A DNA stretch of 64,000 bases from Myxococcaceae bacterium (lineage in GTDB: Bacteria > Myxococcota > Myxococcia > Myxococcales > Myxococcaceae): contig JAEUJQ010000032.1 of assembly GCA_016793095.1 (NCBI GenBank), forward strand, positions 248,001-312,000. Reading direction: 5' to 3'. A program made the translations under genes and the position numbers. The notes below the pieces were generated by a model that was not told the DNA's origin, ran no database searches, and saw only the letters and a program-made list of their open reading frames with translations. How positions within the stretch are numbered: position 1 is the first letter of the stretch; each line of letters opens with the position of its first letter. Positions 46,926 to 54,825 of the stretch are shown here, piece after piece.

Positions 46926-48563
46926 ATGAAGTACGCCCTGCTCGTTGCCCTTCTCGTGTCCGGTCTGTCGTGTGGAAGCCCACCTTCGTCGATGGACGCC
47001 GGGTCAGCCGGTGGAAGCGCGGGTGGAAGCGCGGGTGGAAGCGCGGGTGGAAGCGCGGGTGGGAGCGCGGCCGGTGGGAGCGCAGCCGGTGGGAGCGCGG
47101 CCGGTGGGAGCGCAGCCGGTGGGAGCGCAGCCGGTGGGAGCGCGGCCGGTGGGAGCGCGGCCGGTGGGAGCGCGGCCGGTGGGAGCGCGGCCGGTGGGAG
47201 CGCGGCCGGTGGGAGCGCGGCCGGTGGAAGCGCAGCCGGTGGAAGCGCAGCCGGTGGGAGCGCGGCCGGTGGAAGCGCGGCCGGTGGGAGCGCGGCCGGT
47301 GGGAGCCCAGCCTGCGCGCAGGTGCCTCAACCCTTCGACGTCGGCTTCACGTGGACCCGCACCCTGCACGTGGCGCCGACCGGCACCGCCTCCGGCGACG
47401 GCTCGATGGGGAACCCCTTCGACACCATCACGCGCGCGGCGCAGGCGGCGACTCCGGGCACGCGGGTCCTCGTCGCGCCGGGCTCCTACCCGCCGGTGAC
47501 GCTCGGCGCGCTCGCTGGCCAGCAGGGAATGCCCATCGGCATCATCGCGAACGGCGCCGTCACCATCAACGCGGCGCCGGGCGTCGGCATCGCGATGAGC
47601 GACGGCCAGTGGGTCGTCATCGAGGGCTTCACCATCGCAGGCGCGACGGTGCACGGCATGAACCTGGACGACGGGAGCACCCTGAACACGCCGTCGCACC
47701 ACGTGGTGCTGCGCAACATCACCATCAACGGCGCTGGCTCGGGAGGCAACAACGACTGCATCAAGCTGTCTGGCCTCGACGACTTCTGGGTGTTGCGCTC
47801 GCGGCTGTCGGGGTGCAACCGCGGCGAGCTCATCGACATGGTGGGCTGCCACCGCGGCGTCATTCACGGCAACCACTTCGAGGCGCCCATCGCGAACGGC
47901 GTGCAGGCCAAAGGCGGGAGCGAAGACATCCTCATCCATGGCAACCGCTTCGAGCGCGTGCCCGAGCGCGCGGTCAACGCCGGCGGCTCGACGGGGCTCA
48001 GCTTCTTCCGCCCGCAGAACGCCGACGCCGAGGCGCGCAACATCCGCGTGCTCTCGAACGTCATCGTGCGCTCGGGCGCGACGAGCGGCTCGCCCATCGC
48101 CTTCGTCGGCTGCGACGGCTGCCTCGCGGCGCACAACACCATCATCGAGCCCGGTCGATGGGTGGTCCGCATCCTCCAGGAGACGACGGACCCGCGCTTC
48201 GTGCCTTCCCGCAACGGCCAGTTCGTCAACAACCTCGTCGTGCTCAACGCCGCCGAGCTCTCGACGGTGGTGAACGTGGGCGCCAACACCGCGCCGATGA
48301 CGTTCACCTTCGGCAACAACCTGTGGTTCGCGGCCGACCGGGGGCCGACGTGGACGCCGCCCATCTCGGGCGTGCCCGCCGAGACCGGCAGCGTGGTGCA
48401 GCAGGACCCACGGCTGGTGAACCGCGCCGGGGGAGACTTCCACCTCCAGGCCGGCAGCCCGGCGGCGACGGCTGCGCGTGCCCTCTCGACTCCGCGCCTG
48501 CCCGACTTCGACGGGCGCTGCTTCGGCACGCCGGCGAGCATCGGCGCGTTCGCGGCGCCTTGA
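46926..48563 (+). CDS. GGSAA-stalk lipoprotein with right-handed beta-helix domain
   Basis: A 545-residue lipoprotein (MKYALLVALLVSGLSC, Cys16) with GGGAGGtype stalk at residues 26-128: five GGSAG-like units followed by 16 GGSAA units. The ectodomain begins TRTLHVAPTGTASGDGSMG with NPFDTITRAAQAATPGTRVL, the start of DUF1565/pectate-lyase-like parallel beta-helix proteins. Repeated coils follow (VVIEGFTIAGATVHGMNLDD, VLRNITINGAGSGG, LIHGNRFERVPERAVNAGGS). Such proteins bind or cleave polysaccharides. GGGAGG lies 6 bases before the ATG and TACAGT about 21 bases before that. Confidence 0.87.
   Translation: MKYALLVALLVSGLSCGSPPSSMDAGSAGGSAGGSAGGSAGGSAGGSAAGGSAAGGSAAGGSAAGGSAAGGSAAGGSAAGGSAAGGSAAGGSAAGGSAAGGSAAGGSAAGGSAAGGSAAGGSAAGGSPACAQVPQPFDVGFTWTRTLHVAPTGTASGDGSMGNPFDTITRAAQAATPGTRVLVAPGSYPPVTLGALAGQQGMPIGIIANGAVTINAAPGVGIAMSDGQWVVIEGFTIAGATVHGMNLDDGSTLNTPSHHVVLRNITINGAGSGGNNDCIKLSGLDDFWVLRSRLSGCNRGELIDMVGCHRGVIHGNHFEAPIANGVQAKGGSEDILIHGNRFERVPERAVNAGGSTGLSFFRPQNADAEARNIRVLSNVIVRSGATSGSPIAFVGCDGCLAAHNTIIEPGRWVVRILQETTDPRFVPSRNGQFVNNLVVLNAAELSTVVNVGANTAPMTFTFGNNLWFAADRGPTWTPPISGVPAETGSVVQQDPRLVNRAGGDFHLQAGSPAATAARALSTPRLPDFDGRCFGTPASIGAFAAP
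47010..47305 (+). repeat. 12-bp and 15-bp tandem repeats encoding the GGSAG / GGSAA stalk
   Basis: Four to five 12-base ggtggaagcgcg units run into sixteen 15-base ggtgggagcgcggcc units with rare silent changes. All frames stay open across it, which produces spurious long ORFs. Confidence 0.95.
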
Positions 48564-48565
48564 GC

Positions 48566-49336
48566 ATGCGGCTCGTCCTGCTCTGCGCGCTCTTCGCGAC
48601 GGCCTGCACGCCCCGGCTCGCCGTGACCGTCCGCCAGCCCGCGCGCGTGCAACTGGGCCCGGTGAAGACGCTCGCCGTGCTGACGCACCCGTCACGCCTC
48701 GGCGTGGTGATGCGCGAGCGGGTTCGGCACGACCTCGCCCGCGACGCCCACTTCACCCTGGTGGCGATGTGCGGCGACCGCAGCTGCGAGCCCGTCGACG
48801 CCTTCCTGCGCCTCTACGAACGTGACGCGCGGCTGGTGCCCACGCAGGCAGGACAGCAGATGGTCGTCGTGGTGGACACGGACCTCGTCGCGGCCGATGG
48901 GCGCCCGCTGGTCGCCAGGCGAGAGCGGACGCGCGCGGCGCTGGTCGGCGGCGAGGCTCCGCAGAAGGTGACGGAGCGGCTGGTGAACGAGGTCGCAGGA
49001 GAGTGCGCCCAGGAGCTCTTCCATCCACGCGCCACCGAGTGGCTCGTCTTCGACGACGGGGCGCCCTTCAAGCTGGGCATCACCCAGGCGCTCGACGGCC
49101 GGCTCCCCGACGCCCGCCGCACCTTCGAGTCGATGATCGAGAACAACCCGCAGACGGCCGGCGCGTACTTCAACCTCGCGCTGGTGCTCGAGGCTCAGGG
49201 CGAGCTCGAGCTCGCGCGGCGGAACTACGAGAAGGCCAACGCGCTCACCAGCAAGCCCGAGTACCAGGCGGGCCTCGCCGCCTTCGAGCGTCGCGTCGCT
49301 GCGCTCAAGGCCCTCAGCGCCCCGGCGCGGCAATGA
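48566..49336 (+). CDS. Lipoprotein with C-terminal tetratricopeptide repeats
   Basis: A 256-residue lipoprotein (MRLVLLCALFATAC, Cys14). The N-terminal domain (VKTLAVLTHPSRLGVVMRER, DLVAADGRPLVARRERTRAA) is an uncharacterised outer-membrane-type alpha/beta domain. The last 75 residues are two TPR units (GITQALDGRLPDARRTFESM, AYFNLALVLEAQGELELARR). A similar layout occurs in the lipoprotein at 54826, so the two may be distant paralogues. It starts 2 bases after the beta-helix gene stop and overlaps the next gene by 4 bases. Confidence 0.82.
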   Translation: MRLVLLCALFATACTPRLAVTVRQPARVQLGPVKTLAVLTHPSRLGVVMRERVRHDLARDAHFTLVAMCGDRSCEPVDAFLRLYERDARLVPTQAGQQMVVVVDTDLVAADGRPLVARRERTRAALVGGEAPQKVTERLVNEVAGECAQELFHPRATEWLVFDDGAPFKLGITQALDGRLPDARRTFESMIENNPQTAGAYFNLALVLEAQGELELARRNYEKANALTSKPEYQAGLAAFERRVAALKALSAPARQ

Positions 49337-49680
49337 GCAGGCACCCCGATTGCTGCGCGACGCCCCGGCTCGAGACCGACGCGCGCTTCAAGGCCACCTG
49401 GGGGCCGGTGGCGACCCGGGTCGCGCGCTGCGCCACGTGTAGCGCGCTCTGGCACGAGGAGTGGTCGTCGCGAGCACGCTTCGACGACGAGCCTGACGAC
49501 GACGTGTCGGTCTACCAGCGGCTCGGCGACGTGGTGGTGCGCTGCCCGAGGTGTCACTCCGTCAACGCCAGCAGCGTCGAGGCCCTCGTCGAGTTCGACC
49601 GCATGCGCTGCGCCGACTGTGGCTTCGAAGAGCTCGTCGATGCGCACCAGCTCAAGCTCGAGTGGAACGTGCGGGGCTGA
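49333..49680 (+). CDS. Small zinc-ribbon protein
   Basis: A 115-residue soluble protein whose ATG overlaps the upstream stop. It has three Cys pairs: CATC, CPRC and CADC, plus an N-terminal CC. CPRCHSVNASSVEALVEFD followed by CADCGFEELVDAHQ forms a classic zinc ribbon. It may bind nucleic acid or protein, but no specific family is recognised. It is the last gene of a three-gene unit that ends at a strong hairpin. Confidence 0.78.
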   Translation: MSRHPDCCATPRLETDARFKATWGPVATRVARCATCSALWHEEWSSRARFDDEPDDDVSVYQRLGDVVVRCPRCHSVNASSVEALVEFDRMRCADCGFEELVDAHQLKLEWNVRG

Positions 49681-49685
49681 CAGAC

Positions 49686-49716
49686 ATCGGGCCACCAGGT
49701 TTCCCTGGCGGCCCGA
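49686..49716 (+). terminator. Intrinsic-terminator-like hairpin
   Basis: ATCGGGCCACCAGG pairs with CCTGGCGGCCCGAT: a 14-bp stem with one A-C mismatch and a very short loop, 5 bases after the stop. The downstream tail is pyrimidine-rich (tcccttcttc) rather than pure T. It should close the 46926-49680 operon. Confidence 0.65.
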
Positions 49717-49873
49717 TTCCCTTCTTCGACTTCGCCTGCCGGCCCTTTTCATCGTCACGGACTCGCGGAAGTGGACTGCGCTTCCGGGTGCGTCGTGGTC
49801 AGGCACCCTGCATTCTGAGACACCACACTCAGTCGCTCAACTCCCTTTCTGTCGCATACCTTCCCCGACACCC

Positions 49874-50776
49874 ATGGAACGACGCATTTTCGGCCGGACT
49901 GGAATCGAGGTGAGCGCGCTGGGCTTCGGCGGCGCGGAGCTGGGCTTCGACGCGGGCGTCTCGGACGCGCGGGTCGCCGAGGTGCTGCTGCCGGCCCTCG
50001 ACGCAGGGCTCACCGTCGTCGATACGGCCTCGGCGTACCTCGCGAGCGAAGAGCTCATCGGGCGCGCCCTCGTGGGACGGCGACACCAGGTCCAGCTCTT
50101 CACCAAGTGCGGCGCCACCGACGGCTTCTCCCGCAGCGACTGGACCGCTGCCGGCCTCCGCGGTCAGCTCGAGCGCTCGCTGCGCGCCCTGAAGACGGAC
50201 CGGGTGGACCTGCTGCAACTGCACTCCTGCAGCGTCGGCGTGCTCGAGCGCGGCGAGGCCATCGAGACCCTCGAGGCCCTCAAGCGAGAGGGGAAGACCC
50301 GCTTCATCGGCTACTCCGGCGACGGCGAGGCGGCGGTGTGGGCCGTGAAGAGCGGCCGCTTCGACGCGCTGCAGACGAGCATCAACGTCGCCGACCAGCG
50401 CGTGCTCGACGAGGCGCTGCCGCTCGCTCACGCGGCCTCCATGGGCGTCATCGCCAAGCGGCCCATCGCCAACGTCGCGTGGCGACACGGCGACCACGGG
50501 CCCGCGGAGGCCTACCACTCCACGTACTGGCGACGCCTGAAGACGCTCGACTTCCCCTTCACGAGGCGACCGCTCGGCGAGGCGGTGGAGACGGCGCTGC
50601 GCTTCACCCTCTCGCAGCCTTGCGTCGCGACGGCCATCGTCGGCACCTCCTCGCCCGGGCGGTTCTCGCAGAACGCCGAGAGCGCGGCGAAGGGCCCGCT
50701 CCCGGCGGAGGAGGTTGACGCGATTCGGGCGCGCTGGCGGGAACGGAGCGGCCTCGACTGGGTGGGGCAGCAGTAG
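49874..50776 (+). CDS. Aldo/keto reductase
   Basis: A 300-residue NAD(P)H-dependent oxidoreductase of the AKR superfamily. It begins RRIFGRTGIEVSALGFGGAE. The catalytic tetrad is visible: Asp and Tyr in VVDTASAYLASEE, Lys in LFTKCGA and His in DLLQLHSC. VATAIVGTSSPGRF binds the cofactor phosphate. The physiological substrate is unknown. The gene stands alone after a 193-base gap that carries the upstream terminator. Confidence 0.93.
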   Translation: MERRIFGRTGIEVSALGFGGAELGFDAGVSDARVAEVLLPALDAGLTVVDTASAYLASEELIGRALVGRRHQVQLFTKCGATDGFSRSDWTAAGLRGQLERSLRALKTDRVDLLQLHSCSVGVLERGEAIETLEALKREGKTRFIGYSGDGEAAVWAVKSGRFDALQTSINVADQRVLDEALPLAHAASMGVIAKRPIANVAWRHGDHGPAEAYHSTYWRRLKTLDFPFTRRPLGEAVETALRFTLSQPCVATAIVGTSSPGRFSQNAESAAKGPLPAEEVDAIRARWRERSGLDWVGQQ

Positions 50777-50836
50777 CGGCACCGGCGAACGCGGCTGGTC
50801 CCCCGCGGACGACGCCGCGCCTGGCGGGAGCCAGTG

Positions 50837-50912
50837 CAGCCCGAGGGGCGACGCAGCTGGCGCTCTGGCAGATGCGGTCGCCCTTGCAGTCGGTGTCTTT
50901 TCGAGAACACAC
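50837..50912 (-). pseudogene. Fragment of a Cys-rich surface-protein gene
   Basis: On the minus strand, within the 177-base gap between convergent genes, bases encode CSRKDTDCKGDRICQSASC. This is the C-x5-DC-x2-DxxC pattern common in myxobacterial surface proteins. The frame then runs into non-coding-like sequence antisense to the reductase gene. It looks like the residue of a lost gene, but the match is short. Confidence 0.35.
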
Positions 50913-50953
50913 CCGTGGCGGAAGAGGGGCGCTTCACCGGAGCCGGCAGCGGT

Positions 50954-51595
50954 TCAACTGCGCTCCCGACGACGGCCGGGGCGCGTCGCCGACGTCGTGG
51001 GCGTCTGCTGACCAGGCCGGCGTGAGGCCGCGCACTCTCGCACGACAGCGGCCACCCGGCGGGAGCGCGTCTCGGGGCGCTTCGCCTCGGTCACCCAGTA
51101 CAGCCACTGCTTCCGGTGGCTCGGTGGGAGCGTCGCCCAGAACGTCGCAGCCCGCGGCCTCCCCTTCAGCGCCGCGACCAGGTCCGCCGGCGACTCGAGC
51201 GCGTCCCGACGCCGGGCGGCCGCCCACTCACCGTTCCGCTTCGCGAGCTCGACGAGCCGAAGCCCCGCGCTCGTCATGCGACCCTCACGCACCAGCCGCG
51301 CGACGTGCCCCTTGTTCAGCTCGCTCCAGATGCTGTCCTCGCGGCGCGGCGTGAAGCGAATGGCCCGCCAGTCGTCGTCGAAGCGCCGCACGAGGCCGTC
51401 AATCCACCCGAAGCAGAGCGCCTCGTCGAGCGCCTGCGGGTAGGAGAGCAGCGTGGGGCGCCGCTCGAGCAGGTGCTTCTTCGCGATGAGCAGGAAGACC
51501 CCACGGTGAGACGCGTGATGTCGGGCCAGCCAGGCACGCCATGCCTTCGCGTCCCTGGGCCTGAGCGTCGGCACCTCGAGGTTGCCGGCCCGCAC
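50954..51595 (-). CDS. YdeI/OmpD-associated-family protein
   Basis: A 213-residue soluble protein starting at GTG 51595, one base after the stop of the upstream lipoprotein gene. The family pattern is clear: WRAWLARHHASHRGVFLLI, YPQALDEALCFGWIDGLVRR, FTPRREDSIWSELNKGHVA and ALESPADLVAAL. Members of this family are often annotated as bacteriocin-protection or OmpD-associated, but the molecular role is not established. The C-terminus is basic (RPGRRRERS). Confidence 0.9.
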   Translation of the reverse strand: MRAGNLEVPTLRPRDAKAWRAWLARHHASHRGVFLLIAKKHLLERRPTLLSYPQALDEALCFGWIDGLVRRFDDDWRAIRFTPRREDSIWSELNKGHVARLVREGRMTSAGLRLVELAKRNGEWAAARRRDALESPADLVAALKGRPRAATFWATLPPSHRKQWLYWVTEAKRPETRSRRVAAVVRECAASRRPGQQTPTTSATRPGRRRERS

Positions 51596-51596
51596 G

Positions 51597-52601
51597 TCAG
51601 AAGCTGCCTTCGCCCTGCGAGCTCGTGCCCTCGGGAGGCTTGTCGGTCGGCGCTCGCTGGAACTGCTGCTGCTCGCGCTCGGCCTCTTCCTTCGACGCGC
51701 CGACGGCCTCGGCCGACGTCTTCGGCAGCACCAGCGGCCGGCCGCTCTCTCCCACCGCCGCGCCGGGCACCCCCCAGTCGAAGGCCTTCATCGGGTCCCC
51801 GACGGTGTCGGGCGTGGTGGCCCGCAGGTGCGCCCGCACGCGCGCGATGGCCGTCTGCACCACCTTCGGGTCCGGGTGCGTCTTGAGCGACTCGACCCAG
51901 TACTCGATGGCCCGCTCGCTCTCGCCTTGATCCACCTTGAGGCGGCCGAGCTCGACGAGCGCGTGCGGCTTGAGTGGCGAGTCGGGGAACCGATCGACCA
52001 GCTCCATGTACGAGCGCTGCGCCTCGGGCTTGCGGCCCTCCATCATCGAGAGCGCCTGGCCCTTCAGGTACAGCGCGTCATCGACCCACGCGCTCGCCTC
52101 GTACTTCCGCACGACGGAGTCCGCCTCGATGGTGACCTGCTGGTAGTCGCGCAGCTCGAAGTAGAGCGTCGCGACTTCGTAGGCGAGCTCGGCCGACTGC
52201 GGAGGGTTGCGGGCGAGGGCGGCGGTGAGCTCGGCGATGGCCGCGCGGATGTCGCGGAACTCGTGGCGGAGCAGCTCGGCGAGGTGCAGCCGACCCTCCA
52301 TCGTCTCGGGCGCCTCGGGGCAGGTGGTGATGAGCTCGCGGTACACCTCGACGGCGCGCTTCGGCTCGTGCAGCTGGAACGCGTAGATGTCGGCCGCCCC
52401 CCGCAGCGCCCGCGCCCGGTACAGCGTCACCTCGGGGCCCTGCTGCCGCTCCAGCGTGTCGAGGGCCAGCTTGAACTCGCTGAGCGCGACCTCGGGCTTC
52501 TGCGCGTAGAGCGCGGAGCGCGCAGCCTCGAGGTGCGTCGGGGCGTCGTTGCGCTTGCAGGCGCAGAGCACGAGCGCTGCCACGAGCGCGACGCGCGTCA
52601 T
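51597..52601 (-). CDS. Tetratricopeptide-repeat lipoprotein
   Basis: A 334-residue lipoprotein (MTRVALVAALVLCAC, Cys15) with several TPR-like helical pairs across residues 25-265, for example HLEAARSALYAQKPEVALSE, AAIAELTAALARN and YMELVDRFPDSPLKPHALVE. The C-terminus (KEEAEREQQQFQRAPTD) is low complexity. TPR lipoproteins usually serve as periplasmic assembly scaffolds. The ATG overlaps the stop of a tiny lipoprotein gene upstream, and the YdeI gene follows, so all three form one unit. Confidence 0.87.
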   Translation of the reverse strand: MTRVALVAALVLCACKRNDAPTHLEAARSALYAQKPEVALSEFKLALDTLERQQGPEVTLYRARALRGAADIYAFQLHEPKRAVEVYRELITTCPEAPETMEGRLHLAELLRHEFRDIRAAIAELTAALARNPPQSAELAYEVATLYFELRDYQQVTIEADSVVRKYEASAWVDDALYLKGQALSMMEGRKPEAQRSYMELVDRFPDSPLKPHALVELGRLKVDQGESERAIEYWVESLKTHPDPKVVQTAIARVRAHLRATTPDTVGDPMKAFDWGVPGAAVGESGRPLVLPKTSAEAVGASKEEAEREQQQFQRAPTDKPPEGTSSQGEGSF

Positions 52602-52828
52602 CGGCACGCTTCCGGCACGAAGCGCACACAGCGGTTGGCTTCGCACGCGATGCACTCGTAGAGCCGGTCTTGCGTCTGCGTGCAGACGAGCGTGCCGTTC
52701 TCGGTCGGGCAGTCCTGGTTGCGCGTGCAGGCGATGACGCCACCATCTGGGGCGGGCAGGACGCGGGGCTGCGGGCACGGGAAGCACCCGGCCAGCAACA
52801 GCACCACCGTGGAGACGCAGGCCCGCAT
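52598..52828 (-). CDS. Very small Cys-rich lipoprotein
   Basis: A 76-residue lipoprotein (MRACVSTVVLLLAGC, Cys15). The mature part has eight further Cys in FPCPQPRV, CTRNQDCP, VCTQTQ, CIACEANRC and EACR, so it is a compact disulfide-rich domain. GAGG lies 6 bases before ATG 52828, and TACGAG is also present there. It overlaps the downstream TPR lipoprotein (ATGA) and is divergent from the ATPase gene. No family recognised. Confidence 0.78.
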   Translation of the reverse strand: MRACVSTVVLLLAGCFPCPQPRVLPAPDGGVIACTRNQDCPTENGTLVCTQTQDRLYECIACEANRCVRFVPEACR

Positions 52829-52909
52829 CGCTGCCCTCGTAGCACGACCGGGCGCGCGCGCACCGTCCTGGCGCGGCTGCGAAAAGCCCCCACGCGGGAA
52901 CCGAGCCGC

Positions 52910-52915
52910 TACGAT
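52910..52915 (+). promoter_or_regulatory. Possible -10 element of the GspE-like ATPase operon
   Basis: TACGAT lies 7 bases before in-frame GTG 52923, with no ribosome binding site near either that GTG or ATG 52914. This favours a leaderless start at GTG 52923. Confidence 0.35.
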
Positions 52916-54410
52916 GCACCGCGTGGAGACGATCTCTCGCACGCTGCTCGCCGCGTCGCTGCTCTCGGTGGGGCTCATCGTGCTGGCGCTGGTGATGCCC
53001 GACGTCGGCGGCCTCGGAGCGCGCCCGACCCCCGACGCCGCGGTGTCCTCGGTGACGAGCGCGATCACCCAGCCGCTGGTGCTCATCGCGCTGGGACTCG
53101 CGGGCGTGCTGGCGCTGCTGAGCGGCGCGGCGGCAGGGTCGCGACCGCTGAGCTCGGCCGTCTCACCGAAGCTCCCGGCGCTGTCGAGCAACGCGAGCCT
53201 GCCGCAGCGCCTCGCCGCGACGCGCGCCGCCATCGCCGCGGCCCTGACTCCGTCCTCCTCGGGCGAGCAGGTGCTGGACGTGCTCCTCGAGGGCGCGGTG
53301 CGCTGCGAGACGAGCGACATTCACGTGCAGCCCACACCCGAGGGCGCCGAGGTCACCTTCCGGGTCGACGGCCAGCTCGAGCCCATCACCAGTCTCTCGG
53401 GCGCGTCGCTCACGTCGCTGACGAACCGCCTCAAGGTGGTGGCCAAGCTGGTGCACTACAAGAGTGACGCGCCGCAGGACGGCCAGTTCTCCCTGCCCGT
53501 GTCGGCAGGCACGGTCGACCTCCGCCTCTCGCTGTTGCCCACCCAGCACGGCGAGAAGGCGGTGCTGCGTCTGACGGGCCTTGGCCGTCGCGTGCCCACG
53601 CTCGACGACCTCGGCCTCTCGGCGCGAGACCGGGCGCTGATCGACCGCTTCCTGTCGAAGCCGCAGGGCATCCTGTACTTCACGGGCCCCGTGGGCAGCG
53701 GGAAGACGACGAGCATCTACGGGGCCCTGCAGCACCTGCGCACCTCGCGAGGCGGGAACGCGCAGATCGCCAGCATCGAAGACCCCATCGAGCTGACGCT
53801 GCCGCACGCCGCCCAGACCCAGGTCAACCGCGCCGCCGGGCTCGACTTCGCGTCAGGGCTGCGCGCCATTCTGCGGCAGGACCCGAACATCATCGTCGTG
53901 GGTGAAATCCGCGACGCCGAGACGGCGGGCATCGCCGTGCAGGCGGGCCTCACCGGCCACCTCATCCTCACCACGGTGCACGCGGACTCGTCGGCCGGCG
54001 TCTTCAACCGGCTGCTCGAGATGGGCATCGAGCCCTCCATTCTCTCGTCGGTCTCGCTCGCCAGCGTCTCGCAGCGCCTGGTGCGGCGCCTCTGCGCGGA
54101 CTGCCGCGCGCCCGCCGCGCCCACCGCCGACCAGGCTCGCCGCCTCGGCGCGACCGCCAGCAGCAAGACGTTCTACCGCGGCGTCGGCTGCGAGCGCTGC
54201 GGTGGCACGGGCTTCGTCGGCCGGGCCGCGGTCTTCGAGATCCTCGAGATGTCGCCCGCGCTCCGGGAGGCGCTGCGCACGGCCCCCAGCACCCAGGCAC
54301 TGCTCGACCTCGCGAAGAAGGAGGGCACCGTGCTGCTCTTCGACGCGGCGGTGGCGTGCGCGGCAGAGGGGCTCACCACGCTCGAGGAAGCGTTCCGGGT
54401 GGCGGGATGA
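52914..54410 (+). CDS. Membrane-anchored GspE/PilT-type secretion ATPase
   Basis: A 498-residue protein with two N-terminal membrane helices (LLAASLLSVGLIVLALVMP and PLVLIALGLAGVLALLSGA), then a GspE-type N2 and ATPase core. Motifs are complete: SDIHVQPTPEGAEVTFRVDG, Walker A GPVGSGKTT, Asp box IASIEDPIE, Walker B IIVVGEIRDAETA, His box TGHLILTTVHAD, and zinc pairs CADC and CERC. The usual N1E/MshEN domain is replaced by the helices, unusual because family members are normally soluble and recruited by GspL or PilM. The start may be GTG 52923. It heads an operon with a PEGA protein and a lipoprotein; no secretin or pseudopilin genes are near. Confidence 0.9.
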   Translation: MHRVETISRTLLAASLLSVGLIVLALVMPDVGGLGARPTPDAAVSSVTSAITQPLVLIALGLAGVLALLSGAAAGSRPLSSAVSPKLPALSSNASLPQRLAATRAAIAAALTPSSSGEQVLDVLLEGAVRCETSDIHVQPTPEGAEVTFRVDGQLEPITSLSGASLTSLTNRLKVVAKLVHYKSDAPQDGQFSLPVSAGTVDLRLSLLPTQHGEKAVLRLTGLGRRVPTLDDLGLSARDRALIDRFLSKPQGILYFTGPVGSGKTTSIYGALQHLRTSRGGNAQIASIEDPIELTLPHAAQTQVNRAAGLDFASGLRAILRQDPNIIVVGEIRDAETAGIAVQAGLTGHLILTTVHADSSAGVFNRLLEMGIEPSILSSVSLASVSQRLVRRLCADCRAPAAPTADQARRLGATASSKTFYRGVGCERCGGTGFVGRAAVFEILEMSPALREALRTAPSTQALLDLAKKEGTVLLFDAAVACAAEGLTTLEEAFRVAG

Positions 54411-54817
54411 GCGAGACCCCGACGTTCCGCCGAGACGTGCTGCGCCTGGCCGCCGCCGTGCTCGTGTTCGCCGCGACGCTGGCCATCGCCGTTCCCGTCG
54501 TCACCGCCCGCCTGGCCAGACCGAAGGCGACCGAGCCGACGCAGGTCATCCTCGCGCCGACCGGGTCCGACGGCATCACCGTCATCCCCGGGGCCGGGCG
54601 GGTGCTGTTCGTGGACTCCAACCCAGCGGGCGCGAAGGTGACGGTGAGCGGAAAGCCCGTTGGCGCCACGCCCTGGTCGTCCGACTGGAGCTGCGTGGAC
54701 GGCGAGGCGGTGCAGATCGTGGTGGAGCGCGCCGGCTCGCTCCCGCACACCACGGTGGTGGCGTGTCAGCAGGGCACGACGCGCATCGCCGTGACCCTCG
54801 AGGCCGCGAAGAGGTGA
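54407..54817 (+). CDS. Single-pass membrane protein with PEGA domain
   Basis: A 136-residue protein overlapping the ATPase gene by 4 bases. One membrane segment near residues 14-34 (AAAVLVFAATLAIAVPVVTA) precedes an extracytoplasmic PEGA domain, with RVLFVDSNPAGAKVTVSGKP and VGATPW. PEGA domains are small surface-layer-like beta domains. Co-translation with the ATPase suggests a shared membrane complex. Confidence 0.83.
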   Translation: MSETPTFRRDVLRLAAAVLVFAATLAIAVPVVTARLARPKATEPTQVILAPTGSDGITVIPGAGRVLFVDSNPAGAKVTVSGKPVGATPWSSDWSCVDGEAVQIVVERAGSLPHTTVVACQQGTTRIAVTLEAAKR

Positions 54818-54825
54818 GGCGCCCC

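Noticed and set aside
46970-48566. Long plus-strand frame encoding RWERG repeats
   Set aside because: The 15-bp stalk repeat is open in every frame. The lipobox, ribosome binding site and beta-helix domain are in the 46926 frame.
47004-48695. Minus-strand 563-codon frame with PTGRA repeats
   Set aside because: Antisense reading of the same stalk and beta-helix gene; no signal, domain or start site.
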